Of a stretch of DNA of 32,570 nt, positions 16,156-25,259 are shown piece after piece; within the stretch, counting starts at the first letter, position 1, and each line of letters starts with the position of its first letter. Below the pieces are notes generated by a model, which saw only the letters and a program-made list of their open reading frames with translations, made no database searches and had not been told where the DNA came from. Both the position numbers and the translations under genes were made by a program. The stretch is from Oscillospiraceae bacterium. Lineage in GTDB: Bacteria > Bacillota > Clostridia > Oscillospirales > CAG-272. Where the stretch lies: positions 1-32,570 of the forward strand of contig SVUC01000011.1 of assembly GCA_015063455.1 (NCBI GenBank), given 5' to 3'.

Positions 16156-17097
16156 ATGGCTGATAAAATCGCTACCCGCGAAGCTTACGGTAAAGCTCTT
16201 GCGGAATTCGGCGCAATATATGAAAATCTCGTTGTTCTTGATGCAGACCTTGCTGCTGCTACTAAGACCGGCGTGTTCAAGAAGGCAATCCCCGAAAGAT
16301 TCTTTGACTGCGGTATCGCAGAAAACAATATGATCGGCGTTGCTACAGGTCTTTCTCTCTGCGGAAAGATCCCGTTCGCTTCTTCTTTCGCAATGTTTGC
16401 GGCAGGCAGAAGCTTCGAGCAGGTTCGTAACTCTGTAGGTTATCCTCACAACAACGTAAAGATCGGTGCAACTCACGCAGGTATCACCGTAGGTGAAGAC
16501 GGTGCAACTCACCAGTGCTGCGAAGATATCGCTCTTATGCGCACCATTCCCGGAATGGTAATTCTCAATCCTGCTGACGCTGTTGAAGCAAGACTTGCAG
16601 TTAAGGCTGCAATCGAATATAAGGGCCCCGTTTATCTCCGATTCGGAAGAATGGCTGTTTCCACTATCTTCGACGATTCTTATGAATTCCAGATCGGCAA
16701 GGGCGTGAAGCTCGCTGACGGTGACGATGTTGCAATTATCGCAACAGGTATTGAAGTTGAACAGGCCCTTCTCGCCCGCGATATTCTCGCTGAAGAAGGT
16801 ATTTCTGCATCTGTTATCAATATCGCAACAATCAAGCCCCTTGATGAAGAACTCATCGCTGCTGAAGCTAAGAAGTGCGGCGTAGTTGTAACCTGTGAAG
16901 AACATTCTGTAATCGGCGGTCTTGGTGCGGCTGTTTGTGAAAGCCTCGCTGAAAAGTGCCCCGTTCCTGTTCTCCGCGTTGGTATCAACGATGAATTCGG
17001 ACGTTCCGGTCCTGCAAAGGAACTTCTCTCCGTATTCAAACTCGACGCTAAGGCTATTGCTGAAAAGGCAAAGGCTGCTGTTGCTCTCAAGAAATAA
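16156..17097 (+). CDS. Transketolase, C-terminal (pyrimidine-binding) subunit
   Basis: This is the second half of the split transketolase, 313 residues. It carries the pyrimidine-binding domain, with FDCGIAENNMIGVATGLSLCG holding the conserved Glu that activates thiamine. THAGITVGEDGATHQ and PGMVILNPADAVEA follow. The C-terminal transketolase domain comes last (GDDVAIIATGIEVEQAL, SVINIATIKPLDEE, CEEHSVIGGLG, FGRSG). AAAGGA lies nine bases before ATG. It should form a heteromer with the upstream subunit. A large antisense ORF (16135-17352) in the track is only a shadow of this gene. Confidence 0.96.
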   Translation: MADKIATREAYGKALAEFGAIYENLVVLDADLAAATKTGVFKKAIPERFFDCGIAENNMIGVATGLSLCGKIPFASSFAMFAAGRSFEQVRNSVGYPHNNVKIGATHAGITVGEDGATHQCCEDIALMRTIPGMVILNPADAVEARLAVKAAIEYKGPVYLRFGRMAVSTIFDDSYEFQIGKGVKLADGDDVAIIATGIEVEQALLARDILAEEGISASVINIATIKPLDEELIAAEAKKCGVVVTCEEHSVIGGLGAAVCESLAEKCPVPVLRVGINDEFGRSGPAKELLSVFKLDAKAIAEKAKAAVALKK

Positions 17098-17119
17098 TCG
17101 AGAACATAAACAAAAAATT

Positions 17120-17162
17120 GCCGAGACGGTATCACAGAAGATACTGCCTCGGCTTATTTTAT
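17120..17162. terminator. Bidirectional terminator between the transketolase and NAT-fusion genes
   Basis: GCCGAGACGGTATC pairs with GATACTGCCTCGGC, with one mismatch and one G-U pair, around ACAGAA. T-rich sequence follows on the plus strand, and TTTTTTG follows on the minus strand. Confidence 0.88.
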
Positions 17163-18442
17163 TTTTCGTCTTCTTTTTCTTGCAAAATCCTGTCAAGGAT
17201 CTCAGCGGCAGAAGAGACAATATCAGCGCACGGTCTCTTTTTGTAGTAAGCCGCATCTCTCGCGGCAGGCGTCGGATCGGTACTCGACTCGATTCCCGCG
17301 AGAAGCTCGCGGCAGATGATCGAACCGTTTGCTTCTCTGAATTCTGCGGCAATTCTTTGTATCAGCGCGTAATGCGCGGCTTTTGCATCCTTGTCTCGCA
17401 CATCGGAGTAGCCCCAAAGAGCTCCCGCGACAGCGGCTGCACCTGACATTGCTCCGCATACCTCACGAAGCCGTCCGAGCCCTCCGCCGAACGAAGATAT
17501 CATTTTAAGGGATTCTTCCCTTGAGTATCCTGTGACGTCCTCAAACGAGCAGAAGACCGCCTGAGCGCAGTTGTAACCGTCGAGGAAATACTTGCGTGCG
17601 AGGGATGCGTGGTCGATCTTTTTCTGGTTTTTCGTTCCTTCCTCGTATCTCTTCACGCTGAGATTTTCAAAGTAGGGGAGTCCAAAGTATTTTCCGTAAG
17701 CTTCCCGAACTTCATCCTCGGTCAGATATTTTTCAAAAACATTGTCTCCGTCAAAAATGTGCAGAATGTTCCCGTCAAGAGTAATTCTTCCTGTGTCATT
17801 TTTGATCGAGAACATCTCGGTACGAGTAAACGGAGAATCTTTTGAATTCTCACACCAGAACGAAGGCATAATATAGTCTTTGTTGAGCTGCTTTTCCTCG
17901 GTGAATGAGTAGAAACGTCTCCATTCCCCCTTGTGCAGATCTGAGATTATCCATCCGAAAAATTCAGGTTCGTATTCAACTCGGTAGATCTCCCCGAACT
18001 GCTCCGATGTGTGACCATCCTCAAGCTTCAGCGGAAGGCGGAATGCAGACTGTCCGATACCGGCATCGCAGATCCACTTGCATCCTTCATTATCTGTAAC
18101 AACGCAGATCCTGTGACGTCTGACGGGAATTTCAGCCTCGCCTCTGAGAAAACGAGCCATATATTCCACAACTTCAAAGCCGAGGGAGCGGTAAAGCTCT
18201 GCGAGAAAGCCGTTGATCTCAAAACAGTAACCGCCGCGATGATCTGTCACGATTTTTTCGTAGAGATCGCCATAATCGAGGGAAAGGGGCTTGTGTCTGA
18301 TTATATCGAGATTTTCGTACGGTACATTTTTCTGAAAACCGTACTGTATGCTTGCGATGAGGGATGCGTTTTTGTCAAGCGAATCGGAATATTCAAGACC
18401 GATACGCTCAAATGTTTTTTTGATCTGTTCGATGCTGTACAT
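17159..18442 (-). CDS. Arylamine N-acetyltransferase fused to a C_GCAxxG_C_C domain
   Basis: The protein has 427 residues and two parts. Residues 1 to about 262 form an arylamine N-acetyltransferase of usual size. The catalytic triad is in place: C73 in RGGYCFE, H110 in VRRHRICVV and D126 in WICDAGIG. Such enzymes acetylate arylamines or hydrazines from acetyl-CoA. After a charged linker, residues about 275-425 match the C_GCAxxG_C_C family of probable redox proteins. Its cysteines are C292 (YNCAQAV), C329 (VCGAMSGA), C377 (IICREL) and C405 (RPCADIV). The reading frame is continuous across the junction. The start has GAGGA seven bases upstream. The gene lies 25 nt after the SGNH hydrolase gene, probably in one operon. 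Neither the substrate nor the role of the fusion is known. Confidence 0.88.
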   Translation of the reverse strand: MYSIEQIKKTFERIGLEYSDSLDKNASLIASIQYGFQKNVPYENLDIIRHKPLSLDYGDLYEKIVTDHRGGYCFEINGFLAELYRSLGFEVVEYMARFLRGEAEIPVRRHRICVVTDNEGCKWICDAGIGQSAFRLPLKLEDGHTSEQFGEIYRVEYEPEFFGWIISDLHKGEWRRFYSFTEEKQLNKDYIMPSFWCENSKDSPFTRTEMFSIKNDTGRITLDGNILHIFDGDNVFEKYLTEDEVREAYGKYFGLPYFENLSVKRYEEGTKNQKKIDHASLARKYFLDGYNCAQAVFCSFEDVTGYSREESLKMISSFGGGLGRLREVCGAMSGAAAVAGALWGYSDVRDKDAKAAHYALIQRIAAEFREANGSIICRELLAGIESSTDPTPAARDAAYYKKRPCADIVSSAAEILDRILQEKEDEK

Positions 18443-18467
18443 GATTTTTCCTCACATAGATGAGATT

Positions 18468-19520
18468 TTAATGCAGTATTGCGCTTATTCGCACTGCATA
18501 TCCGTTTGATTGTTCTTCTTTTGTGTCGGATATGCGGATATTTACGGTGTGTTTACCCGGGGTGAGTCCTTCGACCATAGTTCTTCCGTTTACACGATTG
18601 AATGAGAGACAGTAGTGGTCCCAAGTCTTCAGTTCAAATTCTTTTCCGCCGTCAACGGAGATCAGAGCGTTTCCTGAATCTGCGGCGAGTATGTAATAGA
18701 GACCGAATCTCTCTCCTTCAAACTCGAATGAGAAGCTGTCGCCCGGATTCTTTCCCTCGACAAACTCGCTGCAGTGATTGCAGATAGAGGCAGCCACATA
18801 TTCAAATCCGTTTGAATTGTAACTCGGCATATCTGAACAAAGAGTCATAACCGCATCGTCGTAGGTAGCGGGAGCGATCTTCTCGGAAATCGGGTGAATT
18901 ATCGGATCGGAGGAGATATTTTCCGCAAATTTTGCAAGGAAAGACTTGATCGTATCAAAATAGATCTTGTGTCCGATCTCATTGGGGTGAGTGAAGTCGG
19001 TGGTGTATTTTTTATAATCTCCGCCGTTTTTCAGAACTGCCGCGTATTGAACCGCTCCAACATCAATGGAGGGAATACCGTAGTGATAACACGCTGTCAG
19101 TGCCGCTGTGCGTGGGAAGTTGTCTGCACCGGTTTCAATGCTGTCAGCGACAAATTTTGAAGATGTAACAACGCAGACAATATCCGTCATGGGATCGTGC
19201 TTCAGTATCTTGCGGTATATCGTTTCAATAGTACAAAGAACTTTATGATATACGGATCCTCGGTCATTTACGCAGAATTCCACAAACACAAGATCGGGAT
19301 TGTGTGAGAGCAGATCGCGTTCACAGCGATACACACCGAGATCCGAGCCTGTTCCGCCGATTGCGGCGTTTACTTCAGTGATCTCAGCCTCGGGATAAGT
19401 TTCGCGGAACCAATCTGTCAGAAGTACACGATATCCCGGAGCTTCCGTAATAGACCCCCCAAAGTATCCGATCGTAAGCTTTTTGTCATTTTTGAGTTTG
19501 TTGAAGGTGTTGTCGAGCAT
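18468..19520 (-). CDS. SGNH/GDSL-family hydrolase
   Basis: The 350-residue protein has the SGNH blocks in order. The nucleophile is S23 in GYFGGSITE, the oxyanion Gly lies in IGGTGSD (about 54-60), Asn85 lies in EFCVNDRG, and the Asp/His pair D175/H178 is in DFTHPNEIGH. A beta-rich C-terminal region of about 130 residues follows and may bind carbohydrate. No signal peptide is seen, so it may be a cytoplasmic esterase or deacetylase acting on sugar or acyl esters. The start has AAGGAG seven bases upstream. It follows fbp by 85 bp and precedes the NAT-fusion gene by 25 bp. Confidence 0.88.
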   Translation of the reverse strand: MLDNTFNKLKNDKKLTIGYFGGSITEAPGYRVLLTDWFRETYPEAEITEVNAAIGGTGSDLGVYRCERDLLSHNPDLVFVEFCVNDRGSVYHKVLCTIETIYRKILKHDPMTDIVCVVTSSKFVADSIETGADNFPRTAALTACYHYGIPSIDVGAVQYAAVLKNGGDYKKYTTDFTHPNEIGHKIYFDTIKSFLAKFAENISSDPIIHPISEKIAPATYDDAVMTLCSDMPSYNSNGFEYVAASICNHCSEFVEGKNPGDSFSFEFEGERFGLYYILAADSGNALISVDGGKEFELKTWDHYCLSFNRVNGRTMVEGLTPGKHTVNIRISDTKEEQSNGYAVRISAILH

Positions 19521-19605
19521 AATAATTCTCCTTGTTTATTAAATCATCCGTATACTGCATCGCACACGGAATTTAAGCCGCTGTTCAAAGAAAAATATAT
19601 TTGTT

Positions 19606-21579
19606 TCAGTTGAATTTTTCGAGTATCGTTCCGTCACGGTAAGCTTCAAGCAGATGACGGAGGTCTGTTATTCTGAGAAGAAGCTCCTCTCCAAAGTCTA
19701 TATCGGCAATGTTGACACGCTTTTCCATTTTTACAACCACGCTGACGTTTGGAGTTATGTTTGCATCGTGACCGTCGTATGGCTTGTGCTCAGCGAGTCT
19801 GAGGCTGTGTGAGTCGTATATGAGCGTGTACCCTGCGATTCCTGTTTTGACTCTGTAAGCCTTTGAGATGCCTCCGTCGATGACGAAAAGCTTTCCGTTT
19901 GCTTTGATCGGACTCTCTCCGTCTCTGATAAGAACGGGAACGTGACCGTTGATGATGTGACCGTTTTTCGTGCAAAGACCAAATTCCTGAAGGATCATAT
20001 CACATATATCCTCACGGTTGTTGAGGTGATAGTACGGCTCATAGTGCTCGGATGAAATAATACCTGCATCTTTGCCGATCAAGGTTCTCTCGAAGAATGC
20101 CATTTTATCTTTTCCGTAGAGAGGGGAGTCTTTTCCGCACCAAAGATACCACATATAGTCAGCAGCTTCGCGCTGTTCATCTGAACCGTACGGAGCAAAA
20201 TATGCTCGATTGACAGCCTTGCCGATTCTGTCGAGGAGGGCTTTTCCGTGGTATGTTTTTTCTTCATCTCCTTTGAAGGGGAGCGTGATCTCACGGAAAG
20301 TACCATCTTCATTCATCGGGATACAGCCGTGGTAAAGGAGATTTCCGTTTGCACACTTGTACATTGATCCGTGAGCGTAAAGGAATTTGATGTGATTGTT
20401 GAGCCGTGTGCTGTGGTGGAATGACGCGTGAAGAATACGGACAAGCTCACTTTCCTCAGGGCTGAGAGTGAGAGGTGAATCGGGGTCAACAGTCGGGAAG
20501 TTTGTGTCCCTCAACTTGTACTCAACTCCGTCGATCTCGCAAACACCTCGTCTGAAATCGGTTTTCTCAAACAGACGTCTTGAATCGAGGTTATATTCGG
20601 GATGTGCCGCCATGAGCTGACCTTCAAGCTTGAACTGAATTACAGCGATAGCCTTGTGCATTTTCGCGGTCAGAGAATGTTCTACGCTGTCATAAAGAAC
20701 ATCGTCAAGAGTATGAGGATAGAAATATGTACACGGATCATCACGGTATACCTCTGTTGCGAAGATCGACAGCGGACGGAGATTCAAACCGTATCCGTCC
20801 TCGAGAATATCGTAGCTGTTGTATCCGAGCGCAATTCTGATAACATTTGCGATCAGCGCTGAGTTGCCGGACGCCGCACCCATCCAGGAGATGTCGTGGT
20901 TCCCCCACTGAATATCTATATGGTCAAACGTCATCAGCTCGTCAATGATACGGTCGGCGCGGGGGCCTCTGTCAAAAATATCACCGATTATGTGAAGTCT
21001 GTCTATCGTGAGACTTCTTATCAGGGAACATACCGCAATGATGAATTCATCCGCGATTCCCGTTTCAAGTATTGACGAGATGATCTCGGAATAATAATAC
21101 TCACGGTTGATGTCATCCGTTACATTGAGAAGCTCATCGAGAATGTAGTCGAAGCTTTTCGGCATTTTTTTGCGGACTTCAGCGCGCGTATATTTTGCGG
21201 AGACCGATTCACACACAAGGATAAGACGGTATATCGTAATACGTCTCCACTCGTCGTTCATTTCACCTGACTGAATGAGAGATTTTATCTCAGTCTCGGG
21301 ATAGTATATTAAAAGTGCAAGAGCGCTGCGTTCATTTGAAGAAATACTTTTTTCAAAAATCAGATCGATCTTTGCTTTTATCATACCCGACGCGCTTCTG
21401 ATAAGTCTGAGGAACGAGTCATATTCTCCGTGAAGATCACTGAAGAAATATTCCGTACCCTTCGGCAGACTTCTGAGTGCTGAGAGATTTATCATCTCCG
21501 ACGCAACACTTTCAATATTCGGATAATCGCGGGAGAGAAGCTCAAGATATCTGAGATCAGGTTTTTGATAATTGACCAT
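19606..21579 (-). CDS. fbp: Fructose-1,6-bisphosphatase, class III
   Basis: This is the 657-residue class III enzyme of Bacillota. It converts fructose-1,6-bisphosphate to fructose-6-phosphate in gluconeogenesis. The metallophosphoesterase-type metal motifs are FFSDLHGEYDSF (~47-58), IIGDIFDRGPRADRIID and IQWGNHDISWMGAASGN. Family stretches such as INGHVPV and FVIDGGISKAY lie in the C-terminal half. Length matches the family. The ribosome binding site is weak (GGATGG). A promoter with 17-bp spacing lies about 40 bp upstream. The metal-transport genes upstream are separated by a strong terminator. Confidence 0.96.
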   Translation of the reverse strand: MVNYQKPDLRYLELLSRDYPNIESVASEMINLSALRSLPKGTEYFFSDLHGEYDSFLRLIRSASGMIKAKIDLIFEKSISSNERSALALLIYYPETEIKSLIQSGEMNDEWRRITIYRLILVCESVSAKYTRAEVRKKMPKSFDYILDELLNVTDDINREYYYSEIISSILETGIADEFIIAVCSLIRSLTIDRLHIIGDIFDRGPRADRIIDELMTFDHIDIQWGNHDISWMGAASGNSALIANVIRIALGYNSYDILEDGYGLNLRPLSIFATEVYRDDPCTYFYPHTLDDVLYDSVEHSLTAKMHKAIAVIQFKLEGQLMAAHPEYNLDSRRLFEKTDFRRGVCEIDGVEYKLRDTNFPTVDPDSPLTLSPEESELVRILHASFHHSTRLNNHIKFLYAHGSMYKCANGNLLYHGCIPMNEDGTFREITLPFKGDEEKTYHGKALLDRIGKAVNRAYFAPYGSDEQREAADYMWYLWCGKDSPLYGKDKMAFFERTLIGKDAGIISSEHYEPYYHLNNREDICDMILQEFGLCTKNGHIINGHVPVLIRDGESPIKANGKLFVIDGGISKAYRVKTGIAGYTLIYDSHSLRLAEHKPYDGHDANITPNVSVVVKMEKRVNIADIDFGEELLLRITDLRHLLEAYRDGTILEKFN

Positions 21580-21618
21580 TTACACCATCCAATATATAGT
21601 TTAACTTTATCTGAATCA

Positions 21619-21647
21619 AGTATATCACGAACACCTGTAAATTTCAA
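21619..21647 (-). promoter_or_regulatory. Promoter of fbp
   Basis: On the minus strand, TTGAAA (21647-21642) and TATACT (21624-21619) are 17 bp apart. The predicted start is about 33 nt before the fbp ATG. Confidence 0.8.
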
Positions 21648-21683
21648 CATAAAATGTAAAAATGCCGTTTAAAAAGGTTCGTT

Positions 21684-21728
21684 GAAAAAACAAAAAAACT
21701 GCAGTCCTCTTTTGAAACTGCAGTTTTT
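21684..21728 (-). terminator. Terminator after the copZ-like gene
   Basis: On the minus strand, AAAAACTGCAG and CTGCAGTTTTT pair over 11 bp, with T-runs (TTTTTTTGTTTTTTC) following. It ends the copA-copZ transcript before fbp. Confidence 0.88.
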
Positions 21729-21742
21729 GATTGATTGTAAGA

Positions 21743-21961
21743 TCAGATGATCTCTGCCTTGAAACCGAGATTGTCGACAGCGGATATGATGTCAGCATCT
21801 GCGATCTTTTCCGGAACTTTGATTTCTGCGCGACCGAGCTTTAAGTCGATCTTTGCACTCCCGCCGAGCGCTTTGATCGCATTTTCAACCTTTGCGGAGC
21901 ACTTTTCACAGTGCATACCTGTTATCTTAAGCTTTACGATCTTCTTTTTTTGAAATAACAT
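21743..21961 (-). CDS. copZ: CopZ-like heavy-metal-associated (HMA) chaperone
   Basis: This 72-residue HMA-domain protein has the metal motif GMHCEKC. It probably carries Cu(I) in the cytoplasm and hands it to the CopA ATPase encoded upstream. The ferredoxin-like pattern is complete: KLKITGMHCEKCSAKVENAIKAL, an EIKVPE strand and a DADIISAVDNLGFKAE end. The track starts at 22015, overlapping copA, but ATG 21961 has AAAGGAG six bases upstream and a normal HMA length. The true gap to copA is about 50 nt. A strong terminator follows. Confidence 0.9.
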   Translation of the reverse strand: MLFQKKKIVKLKITGMHCEKCSAKVENAIKALGGSAKIDLKLGRAEIKVPEKIADADIISAVDNLGFKAEII

Positions 21962-22011
21962 AATATTCTCCTTTGGTATATGAAAAATGTAAGTATAAAC
22001 TGATTTTTGGA

Positions 22012-24294
22012 TCACAGATTCAGTGACCTGAGTCTGAGTGCATTACCGACAACGCAGATACTTGAGAGAGACATTGCCGCTGCCGCGATCATTGGTGTGA
22101 GAGCAATACCAAACGCAGGGAAGAGTACTCCCGCCGCTACAGGTATGCAAAGGATATTGTATCCGAATGCCCAGGCAAGATTCTGCGAGATATTCCTCAT
22201 AACAGCGTGGCTGAGCTTAACTGCACGGGCAGCATCTGTAAGATCGCTCTTGACGAGAACGACTCCTGCTGATTCGATTGCAATATCAGTACCGTGTGCA
22301 ACCGCTATTCCACAGTCTGCCATAGCAAGTGCAGGAGCGTCATTTACTCCGTCACCGATCATCACGACGTATCGTCTGTCGCTGTCAGAGTAGAATTCAC
22401 CTGTCATTATTTTCTCAATATAACTTGCTTTTTCATCAGGCTTGACGCCGGATATGACTTTGGAGATTCCAGCTTCTTTGGCGATTGCGCGTGCAGTTTC
22501 TTCACAGTCACCTGTGAGCATCACGGTATCAAGGCCGAGGGAGGTGAAATCCCGTACAGCATTGCAGCTTGACGGCTTGATCTTGTCAGCGAGAGCGATT
22601 ATCCCGATGACTTTTTGTTCCTCGGCAAAAATAACGGGAGTTTTTCCATCTGCCGCGAATTCGGTCAGCTTTGCGTGGAGCTCTTCTGAGATTTGAATTC
22701 CGCATTTTTCAATGAAATCCGCATTACCTCCGCAGATCGACTTGCCGTCAACTACGCCGCTTACTCCACCACCAAATGTCTGCCTGAAGTTGTCAACGGC
22801 AACGATATTTATACCCGATTCTTCTGCATTGGCAACGATTGCAGCTCCAATCGGATGTTCACTCATTGACTCAAGAGATGCGGCAACATTGAGCAGTTTC
22901 ACCTCGCTGCATCCGACGGGATACTTGTCCGATACACTCATTTTTCCTTCTGTTATTGTTCCTGTTTTGTCGAGAACAACGACGGAGGATTTAACAAGTA
23001 CGTCGATCGCCTCGGCTGATTTTATAAGAATTCCGTAAGACGCACCGCGTCCGACACCGCACATCACCGCGGTGGGAGTAGCAAGCCCGAGTGCACACGG
23101 ACAGCTTATCACAAGGACAGATATACCAAATCCGACAGCCTGATGAAGTGAATCACCGAAGATTGCCCACAGAACAAATGAAATCAGTGCAATGGAGCAG
23201 ACAATGGGAACAAACACACCGCTGATTTTTTCAGCGAGCTTTTGGATCGGGACTTTACTTGATGCGGCATCCTCGACAAGCTGTGTGATCTTTGATACAG
23301 TTGTATTTTCACCGACGTGTACTGCCTCAATTTCCGCATATCCTGATGTCAGAATCGTTCCGCATATTAGTGTGTCACCAGATTCCTTTTGAACTGGAAC
23401 ACTTTCACCTGTTATGAGACTCTCGTCTGCTGAGCCTCCGCCTGAGCAGATGACTCCGTCGCACGGTATGGCAGAGCCCGATCGGATCACAACACGGTCT
23501 CCTATCTCGAGCTCATCCGAGTTCACAGTAATGATCTCGCCGTTTCGGATTACTTCAGCTGTTTTTGGAGTGAGAGCCATAAGCTTTCGTACAGCATCAG
23601 ATGTGTGACGTCTTGCACGGGACTCAAGGGTTCTTCCGAGGGTGATCAGCGTGAGTATCATTGTAACCGATTCAAAATAAAGCTGCTCTGTGTAGTGATG
23701 TATGTCGTCTCCCGTTGAGAAACCGATGAACATAAGTATCAGAATATATATTCCGTAAATAAGAGATGCTGCCGCACCTGTCGCTACAAGAGTGTTCATG
23801 TTCGCACTCTTGTGTCGGACAGCGGCAAGACCGTCGATAAAGTAGCTTCTGTTGATTATTATTACAGGAACAGTAAGAACAAGCTGGGCAGCTGCGTAAA
23901 TTATCGGTGCTAATCCATCTCCGTGAGGCGACATAAATGACGGGAGCGGTAAGGAGAGCATATGTCCCATCGTGATGTACATCATCAGAATGGCAAAAAC
24001 TGCTGACACAACAAGTCTTTTCAGCATTGATCTATAGTTTTTTGCGTCGTCCTCAGAGTCTGAAGTGCGTTTTACCCAAACTCCCGCTGAATATCCTGCA
24101 TCTGACACTGTTTTGAATATGATCTCATCGTTTATAAGATTCTCGTCAAATGTGACCGTCATGGAGTTTGTCATAAGACTTACAGAGACTTCTTCTGTAC
24201 CGTTGATTGCACATACGGCTTTTTCGACCGCCGCCTGACAAGCTGCGCACGACATTCCGCCGATAGAATATTTTTTTGTTGTCTTTGTTGTCAA
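22012..24294 (-). CDS. copA: Copper-exporting P1B-type ATPase CopA
   Basis: This is a 760-residue Cu(I) export ATPase in the cell membrane. One N-terminal HMA domain has GMSCAAC (13-19). The actuator domain has TGES (295-298). The transmembrane metal site is CPC (398-400). The phosphorylation site is DKTGT (D442), the soft-metal P1B His-Pro is SEHP (480-481), and MIGDGVNDAPAL is the hinge. CPC plus HP supports Cu(I)/Ag(I). The start is TTG behind AGGTGA, with no ATG alternative nearby. A CopZ-like gene follows. No CsoR or CopY gene is adjacent. Confidence 0.96.
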   Translation of the reverse strand: MTTKTTKKYSIGGMSCAACQAAVEKAVCAINGTEEVSVSLMTNSMTVTFDENLINDEIIFKTVSDAGYSAGVWVKRTSDSEDDAKNYRSMLKRLVVSAVFAILMMYITMGHMLSLPLPSFMSPHGDGLAPIIYAAAQLVLTVPVIIINRSYFIDGLAAVRHKSANMNTLVATGAAASLIYGIYILILMFIGFSTGDDIHHYTEQLYFESVTMILTLITLGRTLESRARRHTSDAVRKLMALTPKTAEVIRNGEIITVNSDELEIGDRVVIRSGSAIPCDGVICSGGGSADESLITGESVPVQKESGDTLICGTILTSGYAEIEAVHVGENTTVSKITQLVEDAASSKVPIQKLAEKISGVFVPIVCSIALISFVLWAIFGDSLHQAVGFGISVLVISCPCALGLATPTAVMCGVGRGASYGILIKSAEAIDVLVKSSVVVLDKTGTITEGKMSVSDKYPVGCSEVKLLNVAASLESMSEHPIGAAIVANAEESGINIVAVDNFRQTFGGGVSGVVDGKSICGGNADFIEKCGIQISEELHAKLTEFAADGKTPVIFAEEQKVIGIIALADKIKPSSCNAVRDFTSLGLDTVMLTGDCEETARAIAKEAGISKVISGVKPDEKASYIEKIMTGEFYSDSDRRYVVMIGDGVNDAPALAMADCGIAVAHGTDIAIESAGVVLVKSDLTDAARAVKLSHAVMRNISQNLAWAFGYNILCIPVAAGVLFPAFGIALTPMIAAAAMSLSSICVVGNALRLRSLNL

Positions 24295-24329
24295 AATTTC
24301 ACCTGCTTTCTTACAAGTTGGCTCATTGA

Positions 24330-24345
24330 GTTAGCCGAGGGTAAC
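24330..24345. promoter_or_regulatory. GTTAG-N6-type box upstream of copA
   Basis: GTTAGCCGAGGGTAAC resembles the feo boxes in spacing and in the left half-site, but the right half reads GTAAC rather than CTAAC. It lies 36 bp before the TTG start of copA. It may be a degenerate operator or a chance match. Confidence 0.3.
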
Positions 24346-24362
24346 CTGGTGGTTCGTAAAAG

Positions 24363-24392
24363 GCGGAAAACCGTATGGATTCAGATTTCCGC
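24363..24392 (-). terminator. Possible weak terminator of the histidine phosphatase gene
   Basis: GCGGAAA (24363-24369) and TTTCCGC (24386-24392) can pair around a 16-nt loop. On the minus strand the short run CCTTTT follows. The stem overlaps the phosphatase stop. Read-through into copA seems likely. Confidence 0.35.
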
Positions 24393-25106
24393 TCCACTCA
24401 GAAGTATTTTTGTGATATATATAGCTGCATTTTCATTTTGGAGATTGTATGCAAGCGGGATCGGCTCACCAATACCTGCTGCAATACAGCTTACTCCGCA
24501 GTTTACGGTGAGTGTTTTGCCGGTTCCGATCTCACCTGATGTGAGTCGAGAGAATCCTGCATTTATAAGTCCACCGTGAGTTACACCGATTACCGTACGT
24601 CTGTCAGATACTTCAAGCATATCGTCGATTGCATTAAGCATACGAGAGGCGGCGGCAGGAACACTTTCCACATTTCCGGCTTGCTTTTCTCCGCCCGGAT
24701 AAAGACGTTTTCTCTCAGAGAGCGTCAGTCCCGAGAGGCTTCCGTAATCTCTTTCAATAAGACTGTCGAGAATATGAGGCTTCTCAAGTCCTATTGAAGA
24801 CGAAATATACTCTGCTGTATCGACGGCTCTTGAAAGAGGAGAGGTACATACTGCTGCAAAAGAAACACCGTTGTTTTTTGTCCCTTCAATAAGGCGTGAG
24901 ACGCCGACAGCTTGGGCGTGACCAACCTCGTTAAGTGGAACATTTTCTCGGCCTTGAAGTCTTTTTATCTGATTCCAATCTGTCTGACCGTGGCGTATAA
25001 GACAGACGAGAGTCCGTCCTTCAAGGAGATATCGCGCAGCTTGGGACGGATTTGCAATAATATAAGGGGACATAGGCAGTACTCTTCCGTGTGTGAATCG
25101 GCCCAT
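24381..25106 (-). CDS. Histidine phosphatase superfamily protein (phosphoglycerate mutase-like)
   Basis: This 241-residue enzyme has the catalytic LIRHGQTDWN motif with the phosphorylated His near residue 39. Further family signs are the Arg of LQGRENVPLNEVG, TSPLSRAVDTAE, the ERDYGSLSGLT acid/base region and the second His in GVTHGGLI. An N-terminal extension of about 30 residues precedes the domain. The true substrate could be a phosphoglycerate, an alpha-ribazole phosphate or another phosphomonoester. There are no cobalamin genes nearby, so I leave it unnamed. GGGGGA precedes the ATG. A perfect promoter drives it divergently from lepA. It lies 86 bp before copA on the same strand. Confidence 0.88.
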   Translation of the reverse strand: MGRFTHGRVLPMSPYIIANPSQAARYLLEGRTLVCLIRHGQTDWNQIKRLQGRENVPLNEVGHAQAVGVSRLIEGTKNNGVSFAAVCTSPLSRAVDTAEYISSSIGLEKPHILDSLIERDYGSLSGLTLSERKRLYPGGEKQAGNVESVPAAASRMLNAIDDMLEVSDRRTVIGVTHGGLINAGFSRLTSGEIGTGKTLTVNCGVSCIAAGIGEPIPLAYNLQNENAAIYITKILLSGAEI

Positions 25107-25150
25107 AATAATCCCCCTTTTTTATTTTATGATTTGTTTTTACATTAATT

Positions 25151-25179
25151 ATTATACATTATGCATCCGATAATGTCAA
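25151..25179 (-). promoter_or_regulatory. Consensus promoter of the histidine phosphatase gene
   Basis: On the minus strand, TTGACA (25179-25174) and TATAAT (25156-25151) are 17 bp apart. Both boxes are perfect. It may also drive copA and copZ by read-through. Confidence 0.9.
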
Positions 25180-25259
25180 CAATAATGTAAAAATTATAAT
25201 TTATACGTCAAAATATACGTTTGGAAGCGGCAAAAAAATTAAAAAGCGGAACGAGCTAC

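Noticed and set aside
16135-17352. 405-residue minus-strand ORF
   Set aside because: It is antisense to the transketolase C-terminal subunit, is Ser/Cys/Phe-rich and has no domain. It is a shadow caused by codon bias.
21962-22015. N-terminal extension of the CopZ-like protein overlapping copA
   Set aside because: The extension is not HMA-like, and a strong ribosome binding site serves ATG 21961.
24381-25106. Naming the histidine phosphatase as CobC or GpmB
   Set aside because: There is no cobalamin or glycolytic context, and the RHG motif does not separate these.
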